64,000 nucleotides of DNA from Rubrivirga sp046845755. GTDB taxonomy: Bacteria; Bacteroidota; Rhodothermia; Rhodothermales; Rubricoccaceae. The stretch spans positions 682,001-746,000 of the forward strand of contig NZ_CP177357.1 in assembly GCF_046845755.1 (NCBI RefSeq). The letters are read 5' to 3'. The notes under the pieces were generated by a model, which was given only the letters and a program-made list of their open reading frames with translations, was not told the origin of the DNA and did not search any database. This document shows positions 47,659 through 56,788 of the stretch, piece after piece; position 1 is the stretch's first letter, and every line of letters begins with the position of its first letter. Position numbers and translations under genes: made by a program.

Positions 47659-50600
47659 ATGCCCTACACGCCCGAGCACCCCGTCCGCTTCGTCACCGCC
47701 GCCGCCCTCTTCGACGGCCACGACGCGGCGATCAACATCATGCGGCGGATCCTGCAGGCGCAGGGCGTCGAGGTGATCCACCTCGGCCACGACCGCTCGG
47801 TCGACGACGTGGTCCGGACGGCCATCGAGGAGGACGCCCAGGGCATCGCGATCTCGTCGTACCAGGGCGGCCACGTCGAGTATTTCAAATACATGGTCGA
47901 CCTCCTGCGGGAGCGCGGCGCCGGCCATATCCAGGTCTTCGGCGGCGGCGGCGGCGTCATCGTGGCCGACGAGATCGCCGAGCTGGAGGCGTACGGCGTC
48001 GCCAAGATCTTCTCGCCCGAGGAAGGGATGCGGATGGGGCTTGAGGGCATGATCGAGTCGATGGTTCGGGCGTGCGACTTCGACCCGATGGAGGCGACTG
48101 GCGACCGGCGATCGGCCATCGGCGAGTCGGACGAGACCCTGGCAGTCGCCTCGGCGTCGGACGTGCAGACCGTCGCCCGCGCGCTCACGGCCGTCGAGCA
48201 GCGCTCGGCCCGGCACGCTGGCGACGGCGCCCCGACCCTCGCCCCCCGGTCGCCGATCCCCGATCGCCGGTCGCCGGTGCTCGGCATCACCGGGACCGGC
48301 GGGGCGGGCAAGTCGACGCTGACCGACGAACTGGTCCGCCGCTTTTTGAACGACTTCGACAACGCCACGATCGCCGTCCTGTCCGTCGACCCCACGCGGC
48401 GGAGCACGGGCGGGGCGCTCCTGGGCGACCGGATCCGGATGAACAGCCTGTACGGCGAGCACGCCGACCGCGTCTACATGCGCTCGTTCGCCACGCGCCA
48501 GGCGCACCGGGCCACGTCGGGCGCGCTCGCCGAGGCCGTCGACGTGTGCCGCGCGGCGGGCTTCGACCTCGTCATCGTCGAGACCGCCGGCATCGGACAG
48601 TCCGACACCGAGGTCGCCGAGCTGGTTGACGTGTCGCTCTACGTGATGACCTCGGACTTCGGGGCGCCGACGCAGCTCGAAAAGATCGGGATGCTGGACG
48701 TGGCGGACCTCGTGGCCCTCAACAAGTTCGAGAAGCGCGGGGCGCAGGACGCGCTCCGCGACGTGCGCAAGCAGGTCCAGCGCAACCGGGGCGCCTTCGC
48801 CGAGTCGCCGGACGCGATGCCCGTGTATCCGACGATGGCGGCGCAGTTCAACGACCCCGGCGTCTCCGCGCTCTACCTCGCTGTCCTGGAGCAGCTTGCG
48901 CCCCACGGCTTCGACCGGACGTCGTCGCTGTTCGACGCCGCCGCGCTCCCCGAGCTCGACCCCGCCGAGCTGGCCGTCATCCCGCCCGCGCGGCAGCGCT
49001 ACCTCGCCGAGATCGCCGACACGGCGCGCGACTACCGCGCCTGGGCCGAGGCCGAGGTGGCGACCGCCCGGAAGTGGGGCCAGGCCGTCGGCGCCCGCCA
49101 GCAAGTCGACGCCTGGGCACCCGAGGACCGCGAGCAGCTCGCGGGCCGCCTGGACGAGATGGCCGCGCACTGGCGCTCGCGCCTCGACCCCCGCTCGCGC
49201 TCCATCCTCGACAACTGGGACGCCGTTGCCCAGCAGTACGGCGGCGACGAGCTCGTCTACTCGGTCCGCGGGAAAGACATCCGCCAGCCGCTGACGCGCG
49301 AGACGCTCTCGGGCACCAAGATCCCCCGCGTGGCGCTGCCCCGGACCGAGGACCCCGGCGAGCGCTTGCGGTACGCGCTGTTGGAAAACCTGCCCGGCCA
49401 CTTTCCCTTCACGGCCGGCGTCTTCCCGCTCAAGCGCGAGGGCGAGGACCCGACCCGGATGTTCGCCGGCGAGGGCACGCCCGAGCGGACCAACAAGCGG
49501 TTCCACCTGGTCAGCACCGGCCTGCCCGCCAAGCGCCTGTCGACGGCCTTCGACAGCGTCACGCTGTACGGCCGCGACCCCGACCGCCGGCCCGACATCT
49601 GGGGCAAGGTGGGCACGTCGGGCGTCTCGGTCGCCAGCCTGGACGACATGAAGAAGCTGTACTCCGGCTTCGACCTGTGCGCCCCGACGACCTCGGTCTC
49701 GATGACGATCAACGGGCCCGCCCCGGCGATCCTGGCCATGTTCTTCAACACGGCCGTCGACCAGCAGGTCGAGGCGTTCCTCAAGGCCGAGGGGCGGTGG
49801 GACGCCGCCTCGGCCCGGATCGCCGACGAGCTCGGCGACGACCGCCCTGTGTACGTCCCGTACGAGGACGACGGCCTGCCCGAGGGCCACGACGGGGCTG
49901 GGCTCGGCCTGCTCGGCACGTCCGGCGCGGAGCTGGCGGCGTGGGGCCTCTTGACCGACGACGAGTACCGAACGATCCGCCAGCGGGCGCTCCAGTCGGT
50001 CCGCGGGACGGTCCAGGCCGACATCCTGAAAGAGGACCAGGCCCAGAACACCTGCATCTTCTCGACCGAGTTCTCGCTCCGCTGCATGGCCGACGTGCAG
50101 GCCCAGTTTATCGAGGAGGGCGTCCGCAACTTCTACTCGGTCTCGATCTCGGGCTACCACATCGCCGAGGCCGGCGCCAATCCGATCTCGCAGCTCGCGT
50201 TCACGCTCGCGAACGGGTTCACGTACGTCGAGGCGTACCGGGCGCGGGGGATGGACATCGACGCGTTCGCGCCGAACCTGTCGTTCTTCTTCTCGAACGG
50301 GATGGACGCCGAGTACGCCGTCATCGGCCGCGTCGCCCGGCGGATCTGGAGCGTGGCGATGCGCGAGCTCTACGGGGCGTCGGAGCGGAGCCAGAAGCTG
50401 AAGTACCACGTCCAGACGTCCGGCCGCAGCCTCCACGCTCAGGAGATCCAGTTCAACGACATCCGGACGACGTTGCAGGCGCTGCTCGCCATCTACGACA
50501 ACTGCAACTCGCTGCACACGAACGCCTACGACGAGGCGATCACGACGCCGACGGAGGAGAGTGTGCGCCGCGCGATGGCCATCCAGCTCATCATCAACCG

Positions 50601-51102
50601 CGAGCTGGGGCTGGCGCAGAACGAGAACCCGATCCAGGGCGCCTACATCATCGACGAGCTGACGGACTTGGTCGAGGAGGCCGTGCTCCGCGAGTTCGAG
50701 CGGATCTCGGACCGCGGCGGCGTGCTCGGCGCGATGGAGAGCATGTACCAGCGCGGCAAGATCCAGCAGGAGTCGATGCTCTACGAGCACCGCAAGCACT
50801 CGGGCGAGCTGCCGGTCGTCGGCGTCAACACGTTCCTGCCGCCCGAGGGCGCCGAGACGGCGACCGAGGTGAAGCTCATGCGCGGGACGGACGCCGAGAA
50901 GCAGCGCCAGCTCGACGGCGTCGCCCGCTTCCACCGCCGCCACGCCGACGACGCGCCCGCCGCGCTCGCCGACCTCCAGCGCGTGGCCCGGACCGGCGGC
51001 AACGTCTTCGAGGCCCTGCTCGACACGGTCCGCGTGGCGACGCTCGGCCAGATCACGACGGCCCTCTTCGAGGTCGGCGGGCAGTACCGGCGCAACATGT
51101 AG
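47659..51102 (+). CDS. icmF: Fused isobutyryl-CoA mutase IcmF
   Basis: This 1147-residue fusion has the IcmF order. A cobalamin-binding domain (about 8-140) has the B12-ligand His21 in LFDGHDAAIN. A MeaB-like GTPase chaperone domain has P-loop GTGGAGKST (about 211-219) and LNKFEKRG, and a catalytic barrel starts around 560. Specificity residues are Phe602 (RMFAGE) and Gln796 (QAQNTC), matching isobutyryl- rather than methylmalonyl-CoA mutase. It interconverts isobutyryl-CoA and n-butyryl-CoA (pivalyl/isovaleryl-CoA in some homologues), with GTPase gating of the cofactor. The linker between B12 and GTPase domains (about residues 147-206) is encoded by an inverted-repeat insertion. ATG 47659 follows a -7-like box. 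Confidence 0.94.
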   Translation: MPYTPEHPVRFVTAAALFDGHDAAINIMRRILQAQGVEVIHLGHDRSVDDVVRTAIEEDAQGIAISSYQGGHVEYFKYMVDLLRERGAGHIQVFGGGGGVIVADEIAELEAYGVAKIFSPEEGMRMGLEGMIESMVRACDFDPMEATGDRRSAIGESDETLAVASASDVQTVARALTAVEQRSARHAGDGAPTLAPRSPIPDRRSPVLGITGTGGAGKSTLTDELVRRFLNDFDNATIAVLSVDPTRRSTGGALLGDRIRMNSLYGEHADRVYMRSFATRQAHRATSGALAEAVDVCRAAGFDLVIVETAGIGQSDTEVAELVDVSLYVMTSDFGAPTQLEKIGMLDVADLVALNKFEKRGAQDALRDVRKQVQRNRGAFAESPDAMPVYPTMAAQFNDPGVSALYLAVLEQLAPHGFDRTSSLFDAAALPELDPAELAVIPPARQRYLAEIADTARDYRAWAEAEVATARKWGQAVGARQQVDAWAPEDREQLAGRLDEMAAHWRSRLDPRSRSILDNWDAVAQQYGGDELVYSVRGKDIRQPLTRETLSGTKIPRVALPRTEDPGERLRYALLENLPGHFPFTAGVFPLKREGEDPTRMFAGEGTPERTNKRFHLVSTGLPAKRLSTAFDSVTLYGRDPDRRPDIWGKVGTSGVSVASLDDMKKLYSGFDLCAPTTSVSMTINGPAPAILAMFFNTAVDQQVEAFLKAEGRWDAASARIADELGDDRPVYVPYEDDGLPEGHDGAGLGLLGTSGAELAAWGLLTDDEYRTIRQRALQSVRGTVQADILKEDQAQNTCIFSTEFSLRCMADVQAQFIEEGVRNFYSVSISGYHIAEAGANPISQLAFTLANGFTYVEAYRARGMDIDAFAPNLSFFFSNGMDAEYAVIGRVARRIWSVAMRELYGASERSQKLKYHVQTSGRSLHAQEIQFNDIRTTLQALLAIYDNCNSLHTNAYDEAITTPTEESVRRAMAIQLIINRELGLAQNENPIQGAYIIDELTDLVEEAVLREFERISDRGGVLGAMESMYQRGKIQQESMLYEHRKHSGELPVVGVNTFLPPEGAETATEVKLMRGTDAEKQRQLDGVARFHRRHADDAPAALADLQRVARTGGNVFEALLDTVRVATLGQITTALFEVGGQYRRNM
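48098..48277. repeat. 180-bp inverted-repeat element inside icmF
   Basis: Arms 48098-48124 and 48251-48277 are reverse complements over 27 bases with about three mismatches (core GGCGACCGGCGATCGG). The whole is exactly 60 codons, in frame, and encodes the low-complexity linker (TGDRRSAIGE ... RSPIPDRRSPV) between the B12 and GTPase domains. Confidence 0.75.
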
Positions 51103-51163
51103 TCCGGCGTGACCCCTGGCGGGGCGGGGCGTCGCACGGGGGGAGGCACTCGTCTGTCGCGCT

Positions 51164-52480
51164 ATGCCGTCCCGCCTCCTTCTCGGCCTTCTGGCTGCCG
51201 TCCTGCTCGTCCCGTCCGTCTCGGCGCAGACGCCGCCGTCCGAAGCCCGCATCCGCGCCGACGTGCTGGCGCAGGTGCAGCCCACCGCCACGTCCGTCAC
51301 GCTGCGGGGCAACGGCGCGCGCGAGTGGAATGCCGGCGTCTGGGAGTTCGTCCACTCCATCACCACGCGGAAGCCGTACGACGAGATGCCCGGCGTCGAG
51401 ATCGAGAGCTACGGCGACGTGGTCTACCAGTCGCATGGCTCGACGTACCAGTACGACCGCTACCGCGTCGGCGACTGGCGCTACTTCGGGATCCCGGACC
51501 CGAGCCCCGACGAGGTCGAGGCGGTGCTCGGCACGGACCCCGTCTCGGTGTACCCCGGCAACACGCTCGACGCCGACCGTGCGCTGGCGGTGCGGATCGA
51601 GGACGGCACGTATTGGCACAACCCGACCTCGGTGACGGTCAAGGTGGGCGCGCGGTACCGGACCAAGGAGGGCCCCACCGAGATCGCCGACCACGAGGGC
51701 GTCTTCGACGTCCGCCTCTACCGGGACGACGTGGACGGGCCGTGGACGGGCTTCGTGGTGATGGGCCGCGAGGAGACCGAGCTCGGCCGCGAGACCCGGC
51801 CGGCGCACGAGATCGCCGACCTGCGGACGCTGGACCTCGCCGCCGCGATCGCCGGGCTGGAGGCCGAGGCCGCCGCCCTCCCGGACGTCTCCGTCCCCGA
51901 CTTCGCCAGCGCCGAGGACCTCGCGCGGTTCGTCTACCGCGTCGCCCGGGAGAGCGACGCGCCGACGCTGGAGGCGTACCTCCGGGCCCTGCTGGCGCCC
52001 CGCCACTTTGTCGACGGGACCGACGGCGCGCTCGGGGTGCACGCCAAGGCCGAGATCGTCGACCCGGCGCTCGCGGCGGCCCTGGGCGGGCGGATGACGT
52101 TCCGCGAGCAGACCTGCGAGGCGCCCGTGCTCCACGAGGAGCGGACGCGGCGGAGCAACAACCGGGTCTACTTCCACAGCGCGCTCACGGCGCCCCCGCG
52201 CGGCGGCGGGTCGGCCGTGGCGATGGAGGTGGCGGTGGAGCAGGCGCCGGGGGGCTACCGCAACGGCCAGGCGTTGCCCGGGCGGCTCGCCGTCGGCGAC
52301 CTCAAGATCTACGTCAGCGACGACCCCGACGACGCCGCCTGGATCGCCTCGTTCGACGACCCCGCGGCCATGTGCCCGGGGCCGGCGGGGCAGGCGGCCG
52401 ACGAGGCGCAGGGCGCGGTCGAGGGCGCCGTCGAGGAGGGCCGGCGCCGGCTGGGGCGGCTGCTCGGGCGCGGCAACTAG
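51164..52480 (+). CDS. Secreted hypothetical protein, 438 aa
   Basis: I do not recognise this protein. It has a signal peptide (MPSRLLLGLLAAVLLVPSVSA), then a beta-rich region with REWNAGVWEFVHSITTRKP, SHGSTYQYDRYRVGDWRYFG and a TYWHNPTSVTVKVGARY segment. A middle alpha/beta part (about 230-300) has DLARFVYRVARESDAPTLEAYLRALL. The last domain includes CEAPVLHEERTRRSNNRVYF. The C-terminal 35 residues are Ala/Gly/Glu/Arg-rich and probably disordered. Two cysteines (about 328 and 405) could form a disulfide. It lies 61 bases after icmF. Periplasmic or extracellular location is inferred from the signal peptide. Confidence 0.65.
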   Translation: MPSRLLLGLLAAVLLVPSVSAQTPPSEARIRADVLAQVQPTATSVTLRGNGAREWNAGVWEFVHSITTRKPYDEMPGVEIESYGDVVYQSHGSTYQYDRYRVGDWRYFGIPDPSPDEVEAVLGTDPVSVYPGNTLDADRALAVRIEDGTYWHNPTSVTVKVGARYRTKEGPTEIADHEGVFDVRLYRDDVDGPWTGFVVMGREETELGRETRPAHEIADLRTLDLAAAIAGLEAEAAALPDVSVPDFASAEDLARFVYRVARESDAPTLEAYLRALLAPRHFVDGTDGALGVHAKAEIVDPALAAALGGRMTFREQTCEAPVLHEERTRRSNNRVYFHSALTAPPRGGGSAVAMEVAVEQAPGGYRNGQALPGRLAVGDLKIYVSDDPDDAAWIASFDDPAAMCPGPAGQAADEAQGAVEGAVEEGRRRLGRLLGRGN

Positions 52481-52715
52481 AGGAGCGCTGCCGCTCGCGC
52501 GAGTCTGCTCAGCCCCGCCCGCACCGGGACGCCTCGCCCGGGGAAACGGGGCGTCTCACTCTGGGCCGGCCGGCCGCCCAAGCTGGCGCGACCGGGCGGC
52601 CCGGGGCGGCGATGGTGCGCTGGCGTGACATCCGGGGGGAGTGATGCGCTGTGGCGCAGGCTGGTCGCGGCCATGCAAGCATCGTCGGCACACCCCGCCC
52701 GAACCCTCCGCTGCA

Positions 52716-53201
52716 ATGTCCCGCGACCCCAAACCGCCCGCCTACGTCGAAGCCATGATCCGCGAGGCCGTCGCGCACGTCGAGGCCTGCATCAAGACGC
52801 CGCTCGCCGACCTCGGCTACACAGGGCCGGAGTCCGGCCTCGACCTCACCGACGGCCAGCACGACTTTCTCGCGGGCTACATATGGGGCGGCCTGCAGCG
52901 GCTCCTGGAGATGGGCGAGCTGACGTCGGAGGCCGACGTCGAGCGCGCGGCGAACCGGCTCTACGCCCGCCTCATCGGCCCCTTCGACCGCGACCTGCGC
53001 CCGTGGCACCAGTGGGTCGTCCGCGAGGCGCTCCAGCACATGCAGCGCCCGCACGCCCTGCTGGGCTACTGCGCCGGGCGCGGCGACGTGATGGAGCGGA
53101 TGCGGGCGACCGAGTTCCGCGCGGCCCTCGGGCCGGCGCTGGCGAACCTCACCGGGACCGACCTCGGCCCGGCGCAGACCGACACCCAGATGGATTGGTA
53201 A
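52716..53201 (+). CDS. Hypothetical helical protein, 161 aa
   Basis: I do not recognise this soluble, mostly helical 161-residue protein. Notable stretches are YVEAMIREAVAHVEACIKTP, DLTDGQHDFLAGYIWGGLQR, a His/Trp-containing RPWHQWVVREALQHMQRPH and a CAGRGDVMERM segment. Repeated His/Asp/Glu spacing could suit metal binding but no motif is decisive. ATG 52716 is chosen over 52641 because the upstream 25 residues (GAGWSRPCKHRRHTPP) are not protein-like. The 235 bases upstream are G/C-rich with small palindromes and no gene. Confidence 0.6.
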   Translation: MSRDPKPPAYVEAMIREAVAHVEACIKTPLADLGYTGPESGLDLTDGQHDFLAGYIWGGLQRLLEMGELTSEADVERAANRLYARLIGPFDRDLRPWHQWVVREALQHMQRPHALLGYCAGRGDVMERMRATEFRAALGPALANLTGTDLGPAQTDTQMDW

Positions 53202-53324
53202 CGGGTGATGGGTCAGGGGCGATGAGTGATGGGCCTCTCCGATGAGGCCTCGTCGCCAAGGTGCCTCGTCCCCGTCCGCCGTCTCTTCCCGGAACGCGGA
53301 GCGGTGTCGCGGGCTCTACACCCC

Positions 53325-54503
53325 ATGCTCGCCGACGCCCTCCGCTCTCCTGGGACGGTCCTCCTGGACGCCCCGCGCCCCGACGCCGACTCCGGCCGTC
53401 GGGGCGCGGTGTTGTTTGCGGGCCCCCGGCGCGAGCTCCGGGCCGACACGCCGGCCGAGGTGGGGCCGCTGCTCGACGGAATCGACGCGGCACTTGGGGA
53501 GGGCCGGCACGTCGCCGGCTTCCTGAGCTACGAGGCCGGCGCGGCGCTCGTCGGGCTCGCGCCCGGGCCCCCGGTGCCCGGCGTCCCGCTCGGCTGGTTC
53601 GGCGTCTACGATGCGCCGCTCGAGGTGGCGCCCCGGGCGCTGGCGGAGGCGCTCGATTCGGCGGGTTCGCCGTCTGTCGTCGACGTCCAACTCGGGGTGA
53701 GCGAGGCGGGGTACCGGGCGGCGTTCGACACCGTCCGCGCCCACATCCGGGCCGGCGACGTGTACCAGGTCAACCTCACGGCGCCGCTCGGCTTCGCCCT
53801 CGACGGCGACGCGCTCGCGCTCTACGCCGCGCTCCGCCGCCGCCAGCAGGTCGCGTACGGCGCCTTCCTCCGCCTCGACGGGCTCGCGGTCGCGTCGGTC
53901 TCGCCCGAGCTGTTTTTCCGGATCGACCCCGACGACGACGGCCGCACCGTCACCACGCGGCCGATGAAGGGGACGGCCCCGCGCGGCGCCACCGCCGACG
54001 CCGACCGCGCCCTCGCCGCCGACCTGCTGGCGAGCCCGAAGGACCGCGCCGAGAACTTGATGATCGTCGACCTGCTGCGCAACGACGTGGCGCGCATCGC
54101 CGAGCCCGGGAGCGTCCGCGTCCCCGCCCTCTTCGAGGCCGAGCAGTACGAGACGGTCACCCAGATGACCTCGACCGTGACCGGCCGCGTGCGCCCGGAC
54201 GCCCGCCTCGGCGACGTGCTCCGCGCGCTCTTCCCGTGCGGCTCGGTGACGGGCGCGCCCAAGCGGCGCGCGATGGAGGTGATCCGGACGGTCGAAGGGG
54301 GGCCGCGCGGCGTGTACTGCGGGGCCATCGGGACGGCGTCGCCGGACGGCCGCGCCGCGTTCAACGTCGCCATCCGGACGGCCGTCGTCCAGGGCGGCGA
54401 GGGGCGCTACGGCGTCGGGAGCGGGGTCGTGTGGGACAGCCGCGCCGAGGCCGAGTACGCCGAGTGCCTGTTGAAAGGGCGCGTGCTGACGGATCTCGCA
54501 TGA
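53325..54503 (+). CDS. pabB: Aminodeoxychorismate synthase component I
   Basis: This 392-residue chorismate-utilising enzyme has GDVYQVNLTAPL, SPELFFRI, TRPMKGTAPRG, ENLMIVDLLRNDVARI, LFPCGSVTGAPKRRAMEVI and GVYCGAIGTASPDG, the standard PabB/TrpE core. With glutamine amidotransferase PabA (not in this window) it makes 4-amino-4-deoxychorismate for folate synthesis. Its start is uncertain: ATG 53325 begins at the first family-like helix (MLADALRSPGTVLLD); GTG 53304 or ATG 53226 would extend it with unlikely sequence. ATGA overlap with pabC gives a coupled pabBC operon. Confidence 0.9.
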   Translation: MLADALRSPGTVLLDAPRPDADSGRRGAVLFAGPRRELRADTPAEVGPLLDGIDAALGEGRHVAGFLSYEAGAALVGLAPGPPVPGVPLGWFGVYDAPLEVAPRALAEALDSAGSPSVVDVQLGVSEAGYRAAFDTVRAHIRAGDVYQVNLTAPLGFALDGDALALYAALRRRQQVAYGAFLRLDGLAVASVSPELFFRIDPDDDGRTVTTRPMKGTAPRGATADADRALAADLLASPKDRAENLMIVDLLRNDVARIAEPGSVRVPALFEAEQYETVTQMTSTVTGRVRPDARLGDVLRALFPCGSVTGAPKRRAMEVIRTVEGGPRGVYCGAIGTASPDGRAAFNVAIRTAVVQGGEGRYGVGSGVVWDSRAEAEYAECLLKGRVLTDLA

Positions 54504-55168
54504 GCGCGCCGCGCCTCCTCGAAACGATGCGCGCCGTCGACGGCCGCGTCGCCCTGCTCGACCGGCACCTCGCGCGGCTGGCGGCGAGCGCGCGCGCGCT
54601 GGGCTACCCCGTCGACCCCGACGCCGCCCGCGCCCTCGTGGCCGACCGGACAGGGGAGGAAACCGAGGCCCTGCGCCTGACGCTCGGCCCCGACGGCGCC
54701 CTCGACCTGACGGCCCGCCCGCTCGCGGACGACCCGTTCCGGACGGTCTGGATCGACATCGACCCGCTGTGGGAGGCCGGGACGTGGCGGTGCGTCCACA
54801 AGACGACCGCGCGCGACCACTACGCCGCTCGCGCCGCCCGCGCCCGCCGGCACGGCGCCGACGAGGCGATTCTGACCAACCTCTCGGGCCACGTCATCGA
54901 GGGGACGCGGACGACGGTCTGGGCCGAGATCGACGGGCGGTTGTGGACGCCCCCGCTCGCGGCCGGCGGGCTGGCGGGCGTGATGCGGGCCCACCTGCTC
55001 GAGACGCGCCCCGAGGCCGGCGAGCGGACGCTCGCGCCCGCCGACCTCCGCGCCGCCGACGCGCTCTTCCTGTCGAACGCCCTGCGCGGCTGGATGCCCG
55101 TCCGCCTCGTCGTGAGCGCGCCGCGGGGGGAGGGGCCGCCCGACCCTCCTCGGGGTTACTCGCGATAG
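54500..55168 (+). CDS. pabC: Aminodeoxychorismate lyase-like class IV aminotransferase
   Basis: This 222-residue PLP fold-type IV protein has the N-terminal LLETMRAVDGRVALLDRHLARL, the PLP Lys101 in CVHKTTARDHY, then GADEAILTNLSGHVIEGT and LFLSNALRGWMPV. After PabAB it releases pyruvate from aminodeoxychorismate to give p-aminobenzoate. It is slightly shorter than usual PabC (about 270), with a compact N-terminal part. ATG 54500 overlaps pabB; its 3' end overlaps the convergent lipoprotein gene by 13 bases. Confidence 0.87.
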   Translation: MSAPRLLETMRAVDGRVALLDRHLARLAASARALGYPVDPDAARALVADRTGEETEALRLTLGPDGALDLTARPLADDPFRTVWIDIDPLWEAGTWRCVHKTTARDHYAARAARARRHGADEAILTNLSGHVIEGTRTTVWAEIDGRLWTPPLAAGGLAGVMRAHLLETRPEAGERTLAPADLRAADALFLSNALRGWMPVRLVVSAPRGEGPPDPPRGYSR

Positions 55169-55929
55169 ACGAGCCCCTCGAGCGCGACCGTGTACTCGTT
55201 GGCCTCGGCGTCGAAAGCGGCGGTGTAGCGCGTCGGGTAGTAGCCGGGCCCGGGGTAGCGCGCGGGCGTCGGGATGGCCTCGTCCACGGCCGCCCGGCTG
55301 GCCACGAAGGCGTTGGTCAGCATCGGCTCGACGAACGCCATCTGGCCGTCGTAGAACCCGTAGATGAGGACCTCCGTGAACGAGCCGCCGGGGGCGTAGG
55401 TCGGGTCCGCCGTGTCGATCCAGTGGGCGCCCATGCGGGGGACGCCGCCCGGCGTGGGCACGTAGCCGGTGGGCACGAACGGCCCGTCGGGCATCGCGGC
55501 CAGCTTTTCGCCCCAGGCCGGGTCGGCGGGCGAGATGGCGTCGCGCTGCGAGGGTGAGAGCAGGTAGAAGTGGACGTCGACGTGCGGCCGGTCGAACAGG
55601 CCCGGCGGCTCGTGGCCCTGGGGGTTCCAGTCGAGCGTGACATGGTCGAAGGGGAGGCCCTCGACGTCGGGGAGGTCGAGGGGCAGCTCGAACATGCCGT
55701 GCATCGGGTCCTCGCTCGGGGTGTGGGCGGCGAGGAGCGCCGCGAGCGCGTCGGCTCCAAAGGTGACGCCGACGGCCGTGGGCGTGCCGTCTTCGGCCGT
55801 GCGGACCCACGACCGGGCCTCGGCGTCGCCGAACGATGCGCGCTCCCCGACGGTGAGGCCGGGGTCGGGCGTGGAGCCGTCGCAGGCGAGGAGGCCGACG
55901 GCGGCGAGGAGAAGCAGGGAATGGCTCAT
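55156..55929 (-). CDS. DUF5602-like lipoprotein
   Basis: This 257-residue protein has lipoprotein signal MSHSLLLLAAVGLLAC. It contains VGVTFGADALAALLAAH, a His-rich stretch DHVTLDWNPQGHEPPG, PHVDVHFYLLSPSQRDAI, GAHWIDTADP and FTEVLIYGFYDGQMAFVEPM. This resembles the DUF5602/TTHB210-like group, whose conserved histidines suggest metal binding; function is unknown. The name is a low-certainty recall. It converges on and overlaps pabC by 13 bases and is divergent from the DUF937 gene. Confidence 0.62.
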   Translation of the reverse strand: MSHSLLLLAAVGLLACDGSTPDPGLTVGERASFGDAEARSWVRTAEDGTPTAVGVTFGADALAALLAAHTPSEDPMHGMFELPLDLPDVEGLPFDHVTLDWNPQGHEPPGLFDRPHVDVHFYLLSPSQRDAISPADPAWGEKLAAMPDGPFVPTGYVPTPGGVPRMGAHWIDTADPTYAPGGSFTEVLIYGFYDGQMAFVEPMLTNAFVASRAAVDEAIPTPARYPGPGYYPTRYTAAFDAEANEYTVALEGLVYRE

Positions 55930-56070
55930 GGTTGGGGGAAGCTGGGGCAGGGGTCCATGCGCCGCCGCCCGCCGGGAGGGGTCAGCCGGGGGGCAGGGCC
56001 AAGCCCGGACCCCGCCCGACCCGTCCGGGGTACTGTCTCCGTCCGTACTCCTCCTCCCGCCGCCTCTCGC

Positions 56071-56682
56071 ATGAACAGCATCCTCGACCTCCTCGCCGAC
56101 CACATCGGCGGCGACAACATCGGCCAGATCGCGGGCGCCATCGGCGCCGACAAGGGCCAGACGCAAACGGCCGTGGCCGCCGCGCTCCCCGCCATCCTGA
56201 CCGCGCTCAACCGCCAGACCAACACGACCTCGGGCGCCGGCGCGCTCGCGAGCGCCCTCGAGCGCGACCACGACGGCTCGCTCCTCGACCACCTCGGCGG
56301 CTTCCTCTCGGGCCAGGTCGCCGGCAAGCAGGCCGACGGCGGCGGCATCCTGGGCCACATCTTGGGCGGCCAGCGGCCGACCGTCGAGCAGGGCGTCGCC
56401 CAGGCCTCCGGCCTCGACATGGCGCAGGTCGCCAAGCTGCTCCCGATCCTGGCGCCCATCGTGATGGCCGCGCTCGGCAAGCGCAAGCGCCAGGCCGGGC
56501 TCGACGAGGCCGGCCTCTCGGGCATCCTGGGCGAGGACGCCACGCGCGCCCGCCAGGCCGCCCCGTCCAGCGTCATCGGCGCGCTCTCGGGCTTCCTCGA
56601 CCGCGACGGCGACGGCTCCATCCAGGACGACCTGATGGCCCAGGCCGGCAAGGCCGCCCTCGGCAAGCTCTTCGGCCGCTAG
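56071..56682 (+). CDS. DUF937-family protein
   Basis: This 203-residue protein is of the DUF937/YidB-like group: MNSILDLLADHIGGDNIGQIAGAIG, QTAVAAALPAILTALN, DHLGGFLSG, HILGGQRPTVEQGVAQASGLD and LPILAPIVMAALGKRKR. A calcium-loop-like DRDGDGSIQDDL occurs near residue 175, and DHDGS occurs near 70. These Gly/Ala-rich cytosolic proteins have no established biochemical role. ATG 56071 follows a C/T-rich leader. The calcium-loop-like segment is a visible pattern only; binding is unproven. Confidence 0.8.
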   Translation: MNSILDLLADHIGGDNIGQIAGAIGADKGQTQTAVAAALPAILTALNRQTNTTSGAGALASALERDHDGSLLDHLGGFLSGQVAGKQADGGGILGHILGGQRPTVEQGVAQASGLDMAQVAKLLPILAPIVMAALGKRKRQAGLDEAGLSGILGEDATRARQAAPSSVIGALSGFLDRDGDGSIQDDLMAQAGKAALGKLFGR

Positions 56683-56788
56683 AGACCCGACGAGAAGAGG
56701 AGGGGAGGAGGCGAGCCCCGCCTCCCGTCCTCGTTTCCTCCGCGCGCCAGTTGGCATTCATTGCGAGGGCTGGGCCGTCGGTTCGCGG

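Noticed and set aside
47626..51366. About 1250-codon antisense frame opposite icmF
   Set aside because: Arg/Val/Asp/His-rich shadow; IcmF on the plus strand has all catalytic motifs.
56246..56660. EF-hand-like calcium loops in the DUF937 protein
   Set aside because: Only short DHDGS and DRDGDGSIQDD patterns; a helix-loop-helix pair is not evident, so no calcium-binding function is called.
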